In this document: piece after piece, positions 16,675 through 24,128 of the stretch
Position numbering within the stretch: the first letter of the stretch is position 1
How the letters are laid out: each line of letters begins with the position of its first letter
DNA from: Flavobacteriales bacterium
GTDB lineage: Bacteria > Bacteroidota > Bacteroidia > Flavobacteriales_D > Sanyastnellaceae
Length of the DNA: 64,000 nucleotides
Assembly (NCBI GenBank): GCA_018402085.1
Contig: JAGYJM010000002.1
Span: 868,001 to 932,000 of the forward strand
Reading direction: 5' to 3'
Translations under genes and position numbers: made by a program
Notes under the pieces: generated by a model
Seen by the model: the letters and a program-made list of their open reading frames with translations, nothing else
Database searches by the model: none
Told to the model about the DNA's origin: nothing

Positions 16675-17349
16675 ATGATTGGATCGAATCCTACGGATAT
16701 ACGCGAGCAGTTAGAAAAAGAGTTTGTTGAATTTGACCGTAGTTTACTTGATCACCTCAGTGCAGTAGGCAATGTTATTGAGTTTAGGACAGGTGAAGAG
16801 ATGATGCGCACCGGGCAATACTTCAAGCATGCCATCCTGATGCTTGACGGCAAGGTGAAGCTCTATCGTGAAGATGAAGACGGTAATGAGTTCTTCCTCT
16901 ACTATATAGAGCCGGGTTCGGCGTGTGCGCTATCGATGATCTGTGCGACGCGCAATGAAGCCAGTCAGGTGAAGGCCGTTGCGGTTGACGATGTGCGTGC
17001 GCTTGGTATCCCCATCCAGCACATGGATGATCTCATGAAAAACTACAAAAGCTGGTACTACTTCGTGCTCGAGACTTATCGCTCGCGCTTCGAAGACCTC
17101 CTTGTCGTGCTCGATCAGGTGGCCTTCCGCTCGATGGACGAAAAGCTGCTCTTTTATTTGCGCAGATCTTTCACATCGTATGAATCTGATACCATTCATA
17201 TAACGCATCAGGAAATTGCTTATGACCTCAATTCGTCGCGCGAGGTCATCTCACGACTGCTCAAAAAAATGGAGCAGAAAGGATACGTCAGGCTGCATCG
17301 CAACGCGGTGGAGAAGCTCAATCTTGAGCAAGATCAATTCCCTTGGTGA
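16675..17349 (+). CDS. Crp/Fnr-family transcriptional regulator
   Basis: 224 residues. The N-terminal cyclic nucleotide-binding-type beta-roll (about 25-125, with GEEMMRTGQYFKHAILMLDG and KLYREDEDGNEFFLYYIEPG) is joined by a long helix to a C-terminal winged helix (about 150-215) with THQEIAYDLNSSREVISRLL as recognition region. No Fnr-type Cys cluster is seen, and the phosphate-binding motif of cAMP-binding members is not obvious, so the ligand is unknown. The following rhodanese and thioredoxin genes may be targets in a sulfur or redox response, which is inference from position only. Confidence 0.88.
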   Translation: MIGSNPTDIREQLEKEFVEFDRSLLDHLSAVGNVIEFRTGEEMMRTGQYFKHAILMLDGKVKLYREDEDGNEFFLYYIEPGSACALSMICATRNEASQVKAVAVDDVRALGIPIQHMDDLMKNYKSWYYFVLETYRSRFEDLLVVLDQVAFRSMDEKLLFYLRRSFTSYESDTIHITHQEIAYDLNSSREVISRLLKKMEQKGYVRLHRNAVEKLNLEQDQFPW

Positions 17350-17411
17350 CCTAAAGTACAGTAGGAGCCGACTTCTGCATGCACCTTTGCAGTGTACAAA
17401 AAGCAGAAGTT

Positions 17412-17729
17412 ATGTTTGGATTTAAAAGAAATACCTCCTCTATCTCGACTGCCGATCTGAAAAAAGAGATCGCAGAAAACAATGGCATTATCATCGATGT
17501 TCGCACCGCAGGTGAACGCAGCGGTGGTGTGCTTCCCAATGCCGTAGGTGCCGACTGGCTGTCAGGAGAAGTTCACACTCAGTTCAAAAACTGGGACCCT
17601 TCAAAACATTATTACCTGTACTGCCGCTCGGGCAACCGCAGTGGGGCAGCCACTTCATTTCTGAAGGCTCAGGGATTTGAGAATGTCAAGAATATCGGCG
17701 CTTACGACAGCCTCGCAGGCTTGTTCTAA
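17412..17729 (+). CDS. Rhodanese-like sulfurtransferase
   Basis: 105 residues from ATG 17412, a single rhodanese domain. The catalytic Cys lies in LYCRSGNRSG (CxxGxR loop), preceded by GIIIDVRTAGE and NAVGADW. Single-domain rhodaneses carry persulfide sulfur from thiosulfate or other donors to acceptors. An upstream in-frame ATG at 17379 would add only a poorly conserved leader. It follows the Crp-family gene by 62 bases and precedes thioredoxin, which can reduce rhodanese persulfides. Confidence 0.88.
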   Translation: MFGFKRNTSSISTADLKKEIAENNGIIIDVRTAGERSGGVLPNAVGADWLSGEVHTQFKNWDPSKHYYLYCRSGNRSGAATSFLKAQGFENVKNIGAYDSLAGLF

Positions 17730-17795
17730 AGCACCAGCCTGAAGTCGGTAGACACTACAAACTCCGGCTGAAAAGGCTTGAAAATCGTATTAAAT

Positions 17796-17811
17796 GTAAC
17801 CGGAGGTTACG
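17796..17811 (+). other. Short hairpin between rhodanese and thioredoxin genes
   Basis: GTAACC/GGTTAC with loop GGA, no T-run. Part of a 243-base gap without a gene; its role is unknown. Confidence 0.35.
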
Positions 17812-17876
17812 ACGCAATGCTCAAAGAAAGACTATCTGAAAGGCAGAGCGTAGGTTAAAGAGTAAGTTTTGGCGTC

Positions 17877-17950
17877 GAACCACCCGTGTTGTTTCCGGTA
17901 AGATCGGAAGGAAGGATTTGGAAACAGTTATACACGGGTGGTTCTTTTTT
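17877..17950 (+). terminator. Long two-stem hairpin with T-run just before trx (terminator, attenuator or small RNA)
   Basis: A perfect 13-bp stem (17877-17889 with 17932-17944) encloses a second perfect 7-bp stem TGTTTCC/GGAAACA (17890-17896 with 17920-17926), and TTTTTT follows directly. The thioredoxin ATG lies 22 bases after the T-run. A TAAGTTTTG sequence (17863-17871) sits right before the left arm and resembles a -7 element with one extra base, so the hairpin could be its own ~70-base transcript. The apical loop contains GGAAGGAAG. Confidence 0.6.
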
Positions 17951-17972
17951 CATTCACCTCATACACACCGAT

Positions 17973-18278
17973 ATGAAAGAAAGCTTCAAAGACATTATCC
18001 AGTCAGAACAACCTGTTCTGATCGATTTTTCGGCAGAATGGTGCGGTCCGTGCCAGATGCTGGCACCGGAACTCAAGAAACTCAGCACAACAGTTGGCGA
18101 TTCAGTGCGCATCCTGAAAGTGGATGTGGACAAGAATCCGCAGGCCGCATCGGCACTCAAAGTAATGGGAGTTCCCACATTGATGATTTACCGAAAAGGA
18201 AAACTGGAATGGCGCGCTTCAGGGTACCATACTGCCGATCAGCTGCTTTCCGTACTGCAGCCCTTGGTGCAGTCTTAA
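17973..18278 (+). CDS. Thioredoxin
   Basis: 101 residues from ATG 17973. The classic active site is in FSAEWCGPCQMLAPELKKL, with the cis-Pro loop VMGVPTLMIYRKGK and a C-terminal helix. It reduces disulfides in the cytoplasm using thioredoxin reductase. No signal peptide is seen if this ATG is used. A strong hairpin with a T-run ends 22 bases upstream, so expression may depend on read-through. Its last 70 bases overlap, in another frame, the start of the outer-membrane protein gene. Confidence 0.92.
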   Translation: MKESFKDIIQSEQPVLIDFSAEWCGPCQMLAPELKKLSTTVGDSVRILKVDVDKNPQAASALKVMGVPTLMIYRKGKLEWRASGYHTADQLLSVLQPLVQS

Positions 18279-19654
18279 TTGGCTGCAGCTGCCTGGCACT
18301 GGCAGGAGACCCGGTGAAAGAGCCGGATACACAGCACGAAGACAGTGATACCACTTCGGTATTGAAGTCGCTTAGTGATTGGTTTTCAAAAGGTCACTAC
18401 AGCGTTCTCTGGCGCACGCAGGCCATGGCGACCATCCATGAAGGTGACCTCAGCGATCACTGGGCGTCGGGTACGGCGTTTCGTCTGCACTATGAGACCG
18501 CTCATTGGCGCGATTGGTCGCTCGTGGTGGGCGGACAATTCGGCTACGCTTTAGCAAGCAGTGATCTTACCGATGCAGACGATCTTACAGGGCGCAGGGC
18601 GCGTTTCGAATTACATATGTTCGATATCGAAGACCCCCAGAACCGCAAAGACTTTGACCGTCTTGAGAACCTCTTCCTGAAGAAAGAATGGGCATGGGGA
18701 GATGTCGAAGTTGGACGATTTTCGTTTGATTCCCCATTTGTCAACGGACAAGACAGCCGGCTTAAAGCGAATGCCTTCAGCGGTGCAGAATTCGGCTTGT
18801 ACCCGGATCAACATCGCATCCACCGCTTTCGCGGTGCATTTATCTACGGCATCTCACCAAGAGGTACGGTAGAATGGTTCAGCCTGCAACAATCCGTCGG
18901 ACTTCTTGATAATGGCTTTCTGCCAAACGGTGAAGAAGCTGAATACGAAGACAATGTGCACTCTCACGGACTCTACATTCTCGGCTATGAGTTTGAGAAA
19001 AAGAAGGTCGGAGCGCAGGCGTGGTATTATTACGCCGACAATCTCTTTCAGCAGGGATACGCCCGGGCAGATGTGCATCCGGACGCAAAGCACCACTGGA
19101 ATTTCGGCGCGGAGATCCTCTGGCAGCAGCGAGTAGGGCAGGGCGGCAATGCGCATGAGGAGTTGCGGTACTACCACAACGATGCGCCGGCTGTGCTGGT
19201 AGGCGGACGTGTGCGCTATGAGCAGGGGAGGCACGGCATTGAGGCGGCCGGACTCGCTTCAGTGGGAGACGGAACCTATCTTTTTCCGCGTGAATGGGGC
19301 AAGGAGCAGTTCTTCACCAGTGTGCCCCGCGCCAGGGTAGAAGGATTGGGCAAGTTCACCGAACTCGCGGTGCACTATGACTGCAAGGTATCCGAATCGC
19401 TGACCGCGGCCATCACGTTTGCGCGACTAGATGCGCCCACGACCACCGATTTCCTCTTCAACAAGTTCAGCCTCATCGATCACTACCTCGTCAACGCCGA
19501 AGCCGAGTGGAAGGGAAGCAAGTTCTGGGAGAATTTCACGGTGCGTTTCATCACCGCCGCCCACTACCCTGAAGGCCGGCAGATTGCTCCTGAAGACGAG
19601 TACTATAAGGCCGAGTTTCTACACTTTACCCTGCAGGCAGACCTGGCGTTTTGA
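18209..19654 (+). CDS. Porin-like outer-membrane beta-barrel protein
   Basis: 481 residues from ATG 18209, the only standard start that supplies a signal peptide (MARFRVPYCRSAAFRTAALG, hydrophobic to LALAG). That start lies inside the thioredoxin gene, giving a 70-base same-strand overlap. The mature part alternates aromatic strands and acidic loops (FGYALASSDLTDADDLTGRR, GAQAWYYYADNLFQQGYARA, FTLQADLAF at the end), as in OprD/porin-like barrels. The C-terminal Phe fits a barrel protein. VLIGC resembles a lipobox, but a barrel is more likely. Substrate unknown. Confidence 0.75.
   Translation: MARFRVPYCRSAAFRTAALGAVLIGCSCLALAGDPVKEPDTQHEDSDTTSVLKSLSDWFSKGHYSVLWRTQAMATIHEGDLSDHWASGTAFRLHYETAHWRDWSLVVGGQFGYALASSDLTDADDLTGRRARFELHMFDIEDPQNRKDFDRLENLFLKKEWAWGDVEVGRFSFDSPFVNGQDSRLKANAFSGAEFGLYPDQHRIHRFRGAFIYGISPRGTVEWFSLQQSVGLLDNGFLPNGEEAEYEDNVHSHGLYILGYEFEKKKVGAQAWYYYADNLFQQGYARADVHPDAKHHWNFGAEILWQQRVGQGGNAHEELRYYHNDAPAVLVGGRVRYEQGRHGIEAAGLASVGDGTYLFPREWGKEQFFTSVPRARVEGLGKFTELAVHYDCKVSESLTAAITFARLDAPTTTDFLFNKFSLIDHYLVNAEAEWKGSKFWENFTVRFITAAHYPEGRQIAPEDEYYKAEFLHFTLQADLAF
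18817..18836 (-). repeat. GATG-tailed hairpin unit, copy 9
   Basis: Arms CACCGC/GCGGTG, loop GAAA, tail GATG. Antisense in the porin-like gene; the coding strand reads RIHRFRGA. Confidence 0.7.
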
Positions 19655-19656
19655 GC

Positions 19657-19716
19657 CGTCTGCCGTCTGCGGTCTGCGGTCTGCGGTCTGCCGTCTGCCG
19701 TCTGCGGTCTGCGGTC
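19657..19716 (+). repeat. 7-bp tandem repeat [C/G]GTCTGC, about 8.5 copies
   Basis: Starts two bases after the porin-like stop and opens repeat island 1. A shorter, decayed version stands at 23575-23620 at the same relative place in island 2. Confidence 0.85.
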
Positions 19717-19783
19717 AATGACCGACTTTTTAGTTAAGGCCGCAAAGAGAGGGATGCGCTTAGCGCATCCTTTATGTTGAACG
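19713..19783 (+). repeat. Shared repeat module A, island 1 copy
   Basis: About 70 bases nearly identical to 23619-23690. It contains a perfect 8-bp hairpin GGATGCGC/GCGCATCC with loop TTA (19752-19770) followed by TTTATG, which could act as a weak terminator. Confidence 0.8.
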
Positions 19784-19890
19784 AAAGTTCTCAGACGGCA
19801 ATAGCCGCTCAGCAATTCTGATGCGCTACGCTTCACCAAACCGGCGGCAATAGCCGCTCATCAGTTCTGATGCGCTACGCTTCGCCAAAC

Positions 19891-20505
19891 CGGCGGCAAT
19901 AGCCGCCGCCACACTATTTCGTCATTAATGAAAAATCGCAGCGCAAGTATGCACTGGACGATATATCCAAATCTTTCCAGTTTGCCGGTTTGCCGGTTTC
20001 CCCGTTTCCCGAAAAGTCGATAGGTCGATAAGTCCATAGGTCCAAAGGTCGATGCGCTTCGCTCCAACGAACCGGCGGCAGTAGCCGCCGCCACACTATT
20101 TCGTCATTAATGAAAAATCGCAGCGCAAGTATGCACTGGACGATATATCCAAATCTTTCCAGTTTTCCAGTTTCCCCGATTCCCCGTTTCCCCGTTTCCC
20201 GAAAAGTCGATAGGTCGATAAGTCCATAGGTCCAAAGGTCGATGCGCTACGCTTCGCCAAACCGGCGGCAGTAGCCGCCGCCACACTATTTCGTCACTAA
20301 TGAAAAATCGCAGCGCAAGTATGCGCTGGACGATATATCCAAATCTTTCCAGTTTTCCAGTTTTCCAGTTTCCCGAAAAGTCGATAGGTCGATAAGTCCA
20401 TAGGTCCAAAGGTCGATGCGCTACGCTTCGCCAAACCGGCGGCAATAGCCGCCGCCACACTATTTCGTCATTAATGAAAAATCGCAGCGCAAGTATGCGC
20501 TGCCC
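19891..20505 (+). repeat. Tandem block of ~174-190-bp units, three full and one partial
   Basis: Units start with CGGCGGCA at 19891, 20073, 20263 and 20437. Each holds a hairpin CGGCGGC/GCCGCCG with a 4-base loop, a conserved ~60-base core (ACACTATTTCGTCATTAATG and following), a variable TTTCCAG/TTTCCCC tract and GTCGATAGG-type units. Length differences come from the variable tract. A single core copy recurs at 23797-23866. Confidence 0.85.
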
Positions 20506-20543
20506 GCCTAACCCCTAACCACTAACCCGAAGGCGTCCTGAAA

Positions 20544-20608
20544 GACCCCTCACCGAAGCTTCATGCAAAGCATGAGAGCTTCGGAGCTCCCCTCATCTGA
20601 GGGGAGCC
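20544..20608 (+). repeat. Double-hairpin repeat module, island 1 copy
   Basis: Hairpin one pairs CCGAAGCTTCATGC with GCATGAGAGCTTCGG; hairpin two pairs GCTCCCCTCA with TGAGGGGAGC. The second copy is at 23961-24022, and a single copy of hairpin two is at 23905-23924. Confidence 0.8.
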
Positions 20609-20670
20609 TTGGAGTATTTGAGCGTCCCGCAAGCGTCCCAGAGGCGTCCCGTAGGCGTCTCAAAAAAAAC

Positions 20671-20678
20671 TAAGTTTG
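20671..20678 (+). promoter_or_regulatory. -7 promoter element of the hydrolase operon (TAAGTTTG)
   Basis: Perfect TAnnTTTG, five bases before ATG 20684, at the edge of repeat island 1. Suggests a leaderless or nearly leaderless mRNA. Confidence 0.6.
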
Positions 20679-20683
20679 TCGCT

Positions 20684-21598
20684 ATGGCTTCATCTTTCTT
20701 CACCGCCTCTGACGGACATCAGCTTGCGCTGCACCGTTTGAAACCCGATGGCAACCGGGGTACGGTACTTATTGTGCACGGCATGGCTGAGCACGGACGG
20801 CGTTACGGGCATTTTGCAGAGGCGTTTGGTGTGGCGTCTTCCTCCGACGGGTGGCGGGTGATCTCCTTCGACCTGCGCGGACATGGAGAGACCAGCAGGA
20901 TGAGCGGACTTCGGGGGAGTTTCGGTCGGGGCGGATGGAAGCGCGTTGTGCAGGATATCGAGGAACTGGGTGCCGCACTGCGTGAAGAATTGCCTGACGG
21001 GCACTTTGTGCTGTTCGGACATAGCATGGGGTCGATGCTGGCCGGAATCGTTGCCGAACGGGGCGAACTCAAAATTGATCAGCTCATTTTATCGGCCTTC
21101 CCTCCTTATCCGGGGTTGTTAGTGTACGCCGGTATTGGCCTCTCACGTTTGCTGTCGGCCTTTGGTATGCGCGATAAACCCAGCAGACTGATGAATGTGA
21201 TGACTTTTGGTTCGTTCAGTCGCGGCATTAAAAATCGTAAGACCGATTTCGACTGGCTTTCTCGCGATGACGACATGGTTGAGCAGTATATCAATGATCC
21301 TGACTGCGGTGAAGTATTTACAACCGGTTTTTTTGGTGACCTCGCTTCACTTACGGATTATGTACACGCACACATGGGAAAAATTCCGGCTACCCTCCCC
21401 GTACTCTACATCGCAGGCAGCGAAGATCCGGTTGTAGAAAAGGCACGGGGTGCCAAGTGCGTGGTAGATAAACTGAATAAGTACGTTCCACAATCGCGGT
21501 ATCGTATCTTTGAAGGCGCTCGCCACGAACTGCTCAATGAGTCAAACCGCGATGAAGTGATCTCATTCCTGATCAGCGCACTAGACGAAACCGAATGA
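20684..21598 (+). CDS. Alpha/beta hydrolase, monoacylglycerol lipase-like
   Basis: 304 residues from ATG 20684, which follows a good promoter element; the ORF runs further upstream into repeats. Serine hydrolase of the S33/hydrolase_4 type. Seen: oxyanion region LIVHGMAEHGRRYGHFAEAF, FDLRGHGETS, nucleophile in FGHSMGSMLAG, an Asp in AGSEDPVVE and the His in GARHELLNE. These enzymes split monoacylglycerols or lysophospholipids. First gene of a three-gene operon with 4-base ATGA overlaps. Confidence 0.88.
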   Translation: MASSFFTASDGHQLALHRLKPDGNRGTVLIVHGMAEHGRRYGHFAEAFGVASSSDGWRVISFDLRGHGETSRMSGLRGSFGRGGWKRVVQDIEELGAALREELPDGHFVLFGHSMGSMLAGIVAERGELKIDQLILSAFPPYPGLLVYAGIGLSRLLSAFGMRDKPSRLMNVMTFGSFSRGIKNRKTDFDWLSRDDDMVEQYINDPDCGEVFTTGFFGDLASLTDYVHAHMGKIPATLPVLYIAGSEDPVVEKARGAKCVVDKLNKYVPQSRYRIFEGARHELLNESNRDEVISFLISALDETE

Positions 21599-22683
21599 AA
21601 CGATTTTTCCGCATTATCTTGCTGATAGCACTGGCGTTCGGCCTCTATGTGGTCGGTGTGTTGGTCTACGGCACGCTCACTGATTATTCACCACCTGACC
21701 TGATCAGGCTGGAAGCCAACGGAAAAGCACAGTCTACACCCGCAGATACCCTCACCTTCATGACCTGGAACATCGGGTTCAGCGGACTGGGTGAAGAAAC
21801 CGATTTCTTTTACGATGGTGGCTCTACGGTGATCCAGACGCCTGAACTGGTGCAGAAGAATTTGCAGGGAATCACAGACTTTATGGCGTCCCAAAGTGAT
21901 GTGGATGTGTTCTTTTTACAAGAGGTGGACAGCCTGGCCCGAAGAAGCCACTACGCCAACCACCTGGATACCTTCGCCACGGCTTTACCCGAGGCTGAAT
22001 GGGCCTTCGGTGTGAATTATCGTGTCAATTTTGTACCTGTACCCTTGTACAACCCTATGGGCAAGGTGGTTTCAGGAATTGCCAATTACAGCCGCTTACC
22101 GTCAAAAGATTACGAGCGCCATGCCTATCACTCGCAGTTCGACTGGCCCACGCGCATTTTCTTCCTCGATCGCTGTTTCCTTAGCCAGCGTATTCCACTC
22201 GATAACGGTAAAGAATTGGTAGCGATCAACACACATTGCTCTGCTTACGACACGGCAGGCACCATGGTCGCTGATGAAATCCGATTGCTCACCGAATTTG
22301 CGCAAGGTGAGTACGAAAAGGGCAACTACGTGGTCATCGGCGGCGACTGGAACCAATGTCCGCCCAACTATACTCCGAAAAACCCTGACCCGGCTGCTTA
22401 CGGTGAGTTTATCCTCCGTGATGACCAGCTACCGGCAGGGTGGAGGTGGGTAGCCGATCCGAACACCCCGACAAATCGGAAGCTTTCAACTCCCTACGGT
22501 CCGGAGTCTTACACTTCGGTGATTGATCATTTCGCTGTTTCACCCAACCTGGAGGTGCTCGAAGTGCAGGGCGTTAACCTCGATTTCCGCTTCTCAGATC
22601 ACCAGCCGGTGAAGCTGCGTGTGGCCCTGACGCCGGAAGTATCCGATACAGTGTTGAAAAGCAATGACTCTGACGCTCCATGA
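21595..22683 (+). CDS. Endonuclease/exonuclease/phosphatase-family protein
   Basis: 362 residues. An N-terminal hydrophobic segment (RIILLIALAFGLYVVGVLVYG) acts as anchor or signal, then an EEP domain: MTWNIGFSG (Asn site), FFLQEVDS (metal Glu), NTHCSAYD, VIGGDWNQCP and SDHQPVKL with the catalytic Asp-His pair. The fold covers nucleases, sphingomyelinases and inositol phosphatases. A membrane-tethered form next to a lipase-like hydrolase may point to a lipid phosphodiester substrate, but that is inference. Start and stop both overlap the neighbours as ATGA. Confidence 0.85.
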   Translation: MKRFFRIILLIALAFGLYVVGVLVYGTLTDYSPPDLIRLEANGKAQSTPADTLTFMTWNIGFSGLGEETDFFYDGGSTVIQTPELVQKNLQGITDFMASQSDVDVFFLQEVDSLARRSHYANHLDTFATALPEAEWAFGVNYRVNFVPVPLYNPMGKVVSGIANYSRLPSKDYERHAYHSQFDWPTRIFFLDRCFLSQRIPLDNGKELVAINTHCSAYDTAGTMVADEIRLLTEFAQGEYEKGNYVVIGGDWNQCPPNYTPKNPDPAAYGEFILRDDQLPAGWRWVADPNTPTNRKLSTPYGPESYTSVIDHFAVSPNLEVLEVQGVNLDFRFSDHQPVKLRVALTPEVSDTVLKSNDSDAP

Positions 22684-23561
22684 TGCATGAGCGCTGCATT
22701 TTATGTGGCCGTGATCGCCTCCGGCAAATGCGTGGTTATGGCCGGCATAAATTGGTGCGTTGCCGCGATTGCAGGCTGGTCTTCATGCAGCAAATACCAA
22801 CTGAAGAGGAGCTCAACACGTTCTATGCGCGCTACAGTTATTCACAGGATCCCTGGATTTCACCCATCACCATTCGCCGCTACCATGAGCTGCTTGATCG
22901 TTTTGAGCCTTATCGCAAGCTGAATCGCATCCTCGATGTGGGTTGCGGGGCGGGCAGTTTCCTCAAGGTGGCCAAAGAGCGCGGCTGGGAGGTGGTCGGT
23001 ACAGAATATTCTCCTGCGGCGGTGGTGCTCTGCAAGCAGAAGGGGATTCAGATGTTTCAGGGGCCTTTGAGCGCCGCAAAAGCGGCGGATGCGTCGTTTG
23101 ACGTGATTACTTCATTTGAGGTGATTGAACACATTCATTCACCCCATGAAGACCTTGATGAAATTGTCAGGATGCTTCGTCCGGGCGGACTCCATTACTG
23201 CACCACACCAAATTTCAATGCCCTGGCGAGGTACTGGCTAAGAGGTGACTACAATGTGATCGGATATCCCGAGCACCTGAGCTACTACACACCGGATACG
23301 CTCAACAAGGCCATGGAGATGCACGGACTGCGGAAAAAGTCTTGCTGGAGTGACGGCATCAGCCTCACACGCATCCGACGAAGCAAACCGGGAAAGGAAA
23401 AGCAGCCGAAGATAGGTTCGAAAGAAGCTCCAGACGAGAAACTGCGTGAATTGACTGAGAGCAAGCCGCTCTGGCAACTCGCCAAACGCGCCGCTAACGC
23501 CACCTTCCGCCTCACCGGAACAGGGTACGCTATCAAGGGGCTCTGGGAGAAACCGGAATGA
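22680..23561 (+). CDS. Class I SAM-dependent methyltransferase with N-terminal zinc-ribbon-like motif
   Basis: 293 residues. The N-terminus has two Cys pairs, CILCGRD and VRCRDCRLVF, typical of a zinc ribbon found in a group of surface-glycan methyltransferases. Then comes the Rossmann methyltransferase with NRILDVGCGAGSFLKVA (motif I), VVGTEYSPAAV, DVITSFEVIEHIHSP and LRPGGLHYCTTPN. The last 70 residues are basic. The substrate is unknown. The hairpin unit at 23072-23091 encodes SAAKAADA between motifs. Last gene of the operon that starts at 20684; repeat island 2 begins right after its stop. Confidence 0.85.
   Translation: MMHERCILCGRDRLRQMRGYGRHKLVRCRDCRLVFMQQIPTEEELNTFYARYSYSQDPWISPITIRRYHELLDRFEPYRKLNRILDVGCGAGSFLKVAKERGWEVVGTEYSPAAVVLCKQKGIQMFQGPLSAAKAADASFDVITSFEVIEHIHSPHEDLDEIVRMLRPGGLHYCTTPNFNALARYWLRGDYNVIGYPEHLSYYTPDTLNKAMEMHGLRKKSCWSDGISLTRIRRSKPGKEKQPKIGSKEAPDEKLRELTESKPLWQLAKRAANATFRLTGTGYAIKGLWEKPE
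23072..23091 (+). repeat. GATG-tailed hairpin unit, copy 10
   Basis: Arms CGCCGC/GCGGCG, loop AAAA, tail GATG. Co-oriented, encoding SAAKAADA. Confidence 0.85.
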
Positions 23562-24128
23562 CGATTGGCTGTCAGCCGTCAGCCGTCTGCGGTCTGCGGT
23601 CTGCTGTTAGCGGTCAGCGGTCAATGACCGACTTTTTAGTTAAGGCCGCAAAGAGAAGGATGCGCTTAGCGCATCCTTTATGTTGAACGACAATTCCCAG
23701 ACGGCATTAGCCGCTCATCAGTTCTGATGCGCTTCGCTTTAATAAACCGGCGGCAGTGGCCGTTACAGAGTTGTGACGCGCTTCGCTCCAACGAACCGGC
23801 GGCAGTGGCCGCCGCCACACTATTTCGTCATTAATGAAAAATCGCAGCGCAAGTATGCGCTGCCCGCCTAACATCTGATCCCTAACCGAAAGTGTCCTGC
23901 AACACCCCTCATTTGAGGGGAGCCTTGAAGTTAGTTGTAAGTCCCAAAGTTGTCCCGCAAGACCCCTCACCGAAGCTTCATGCGAGCATGAGCTTCGGAG
24001 CTCCCCTCATTTGAGGGGAGCCTTGAAGTTACCTGTAAGTCCCACAGGCGCCCCCTCCACAAACTAAAACACCCCGTCTATAAAACACTTCACCACAAAG
24101 CCGTCCCCTTGCGTACATTTGATCTTGC
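23562..24128. repeat. Intergenic repeat island 2
   Basis: About 570 bases without a credible gene. It repeats the module order of island 1 in shortened form: GTCTGC units (23575-23620), module A (23619-23690, hairpin 23658-23676), CGGCATTAGCCGCTCATCAG segment, one core copy (23797-23866), hairpin module (23905-23924 and 23961-24022). It ends just before recQ. Confidence 0.85.
24114..24121 (+). promoter_or_regulatory. -7 promoter element of recQ (TACATTTG)
   Basis: Perfect TAnnTTTG, seven bases before the recQ ATG; a very short leader is expected. Confidence 0.6.

Larger units (their letters stand above)
19655..20683. repeat. Intergenic repeat island 1
   Basis: About 1 kb without a credible gene. 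In order: 7-bp tandem repeat, module A, a CGGCAATAGCCGCTCA segment, a ~180-bp tandem block, TAACCCCTAACC, a double-hairpin module (20544-20608) and GCGTCCCG-type units. The same modules in the same order make up island 2 at 23562-24128, so this is a composite repeat, not random sequence. Confidence 0.85.

Noticed and set aside
17877-17950. Resemblance of the hairpin tip (GGAAGGAAG) to domain IV of bacterial SRP RNA
   Set aside because: The nearly invariant GUCAG and AGCAG sides of the SRP RNA loop are not present (GUAAG and AGGAU here), so a functional SRP RNA is unlikely.
19603-20460. Minus-strand frames in repeat island 1
   Set aside because: They are copies of one repeat unit read in different phases, with no signal peptide or domain and no promoter.
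23658-23676. GGATGCGC-TTA-GCGCATCC in module A as a member of the GATG hairpin family
   Set aside because: The stem is 8 bp with a 3-base loop and GATG lies inside the stem, not behind it, so the architecture differs.
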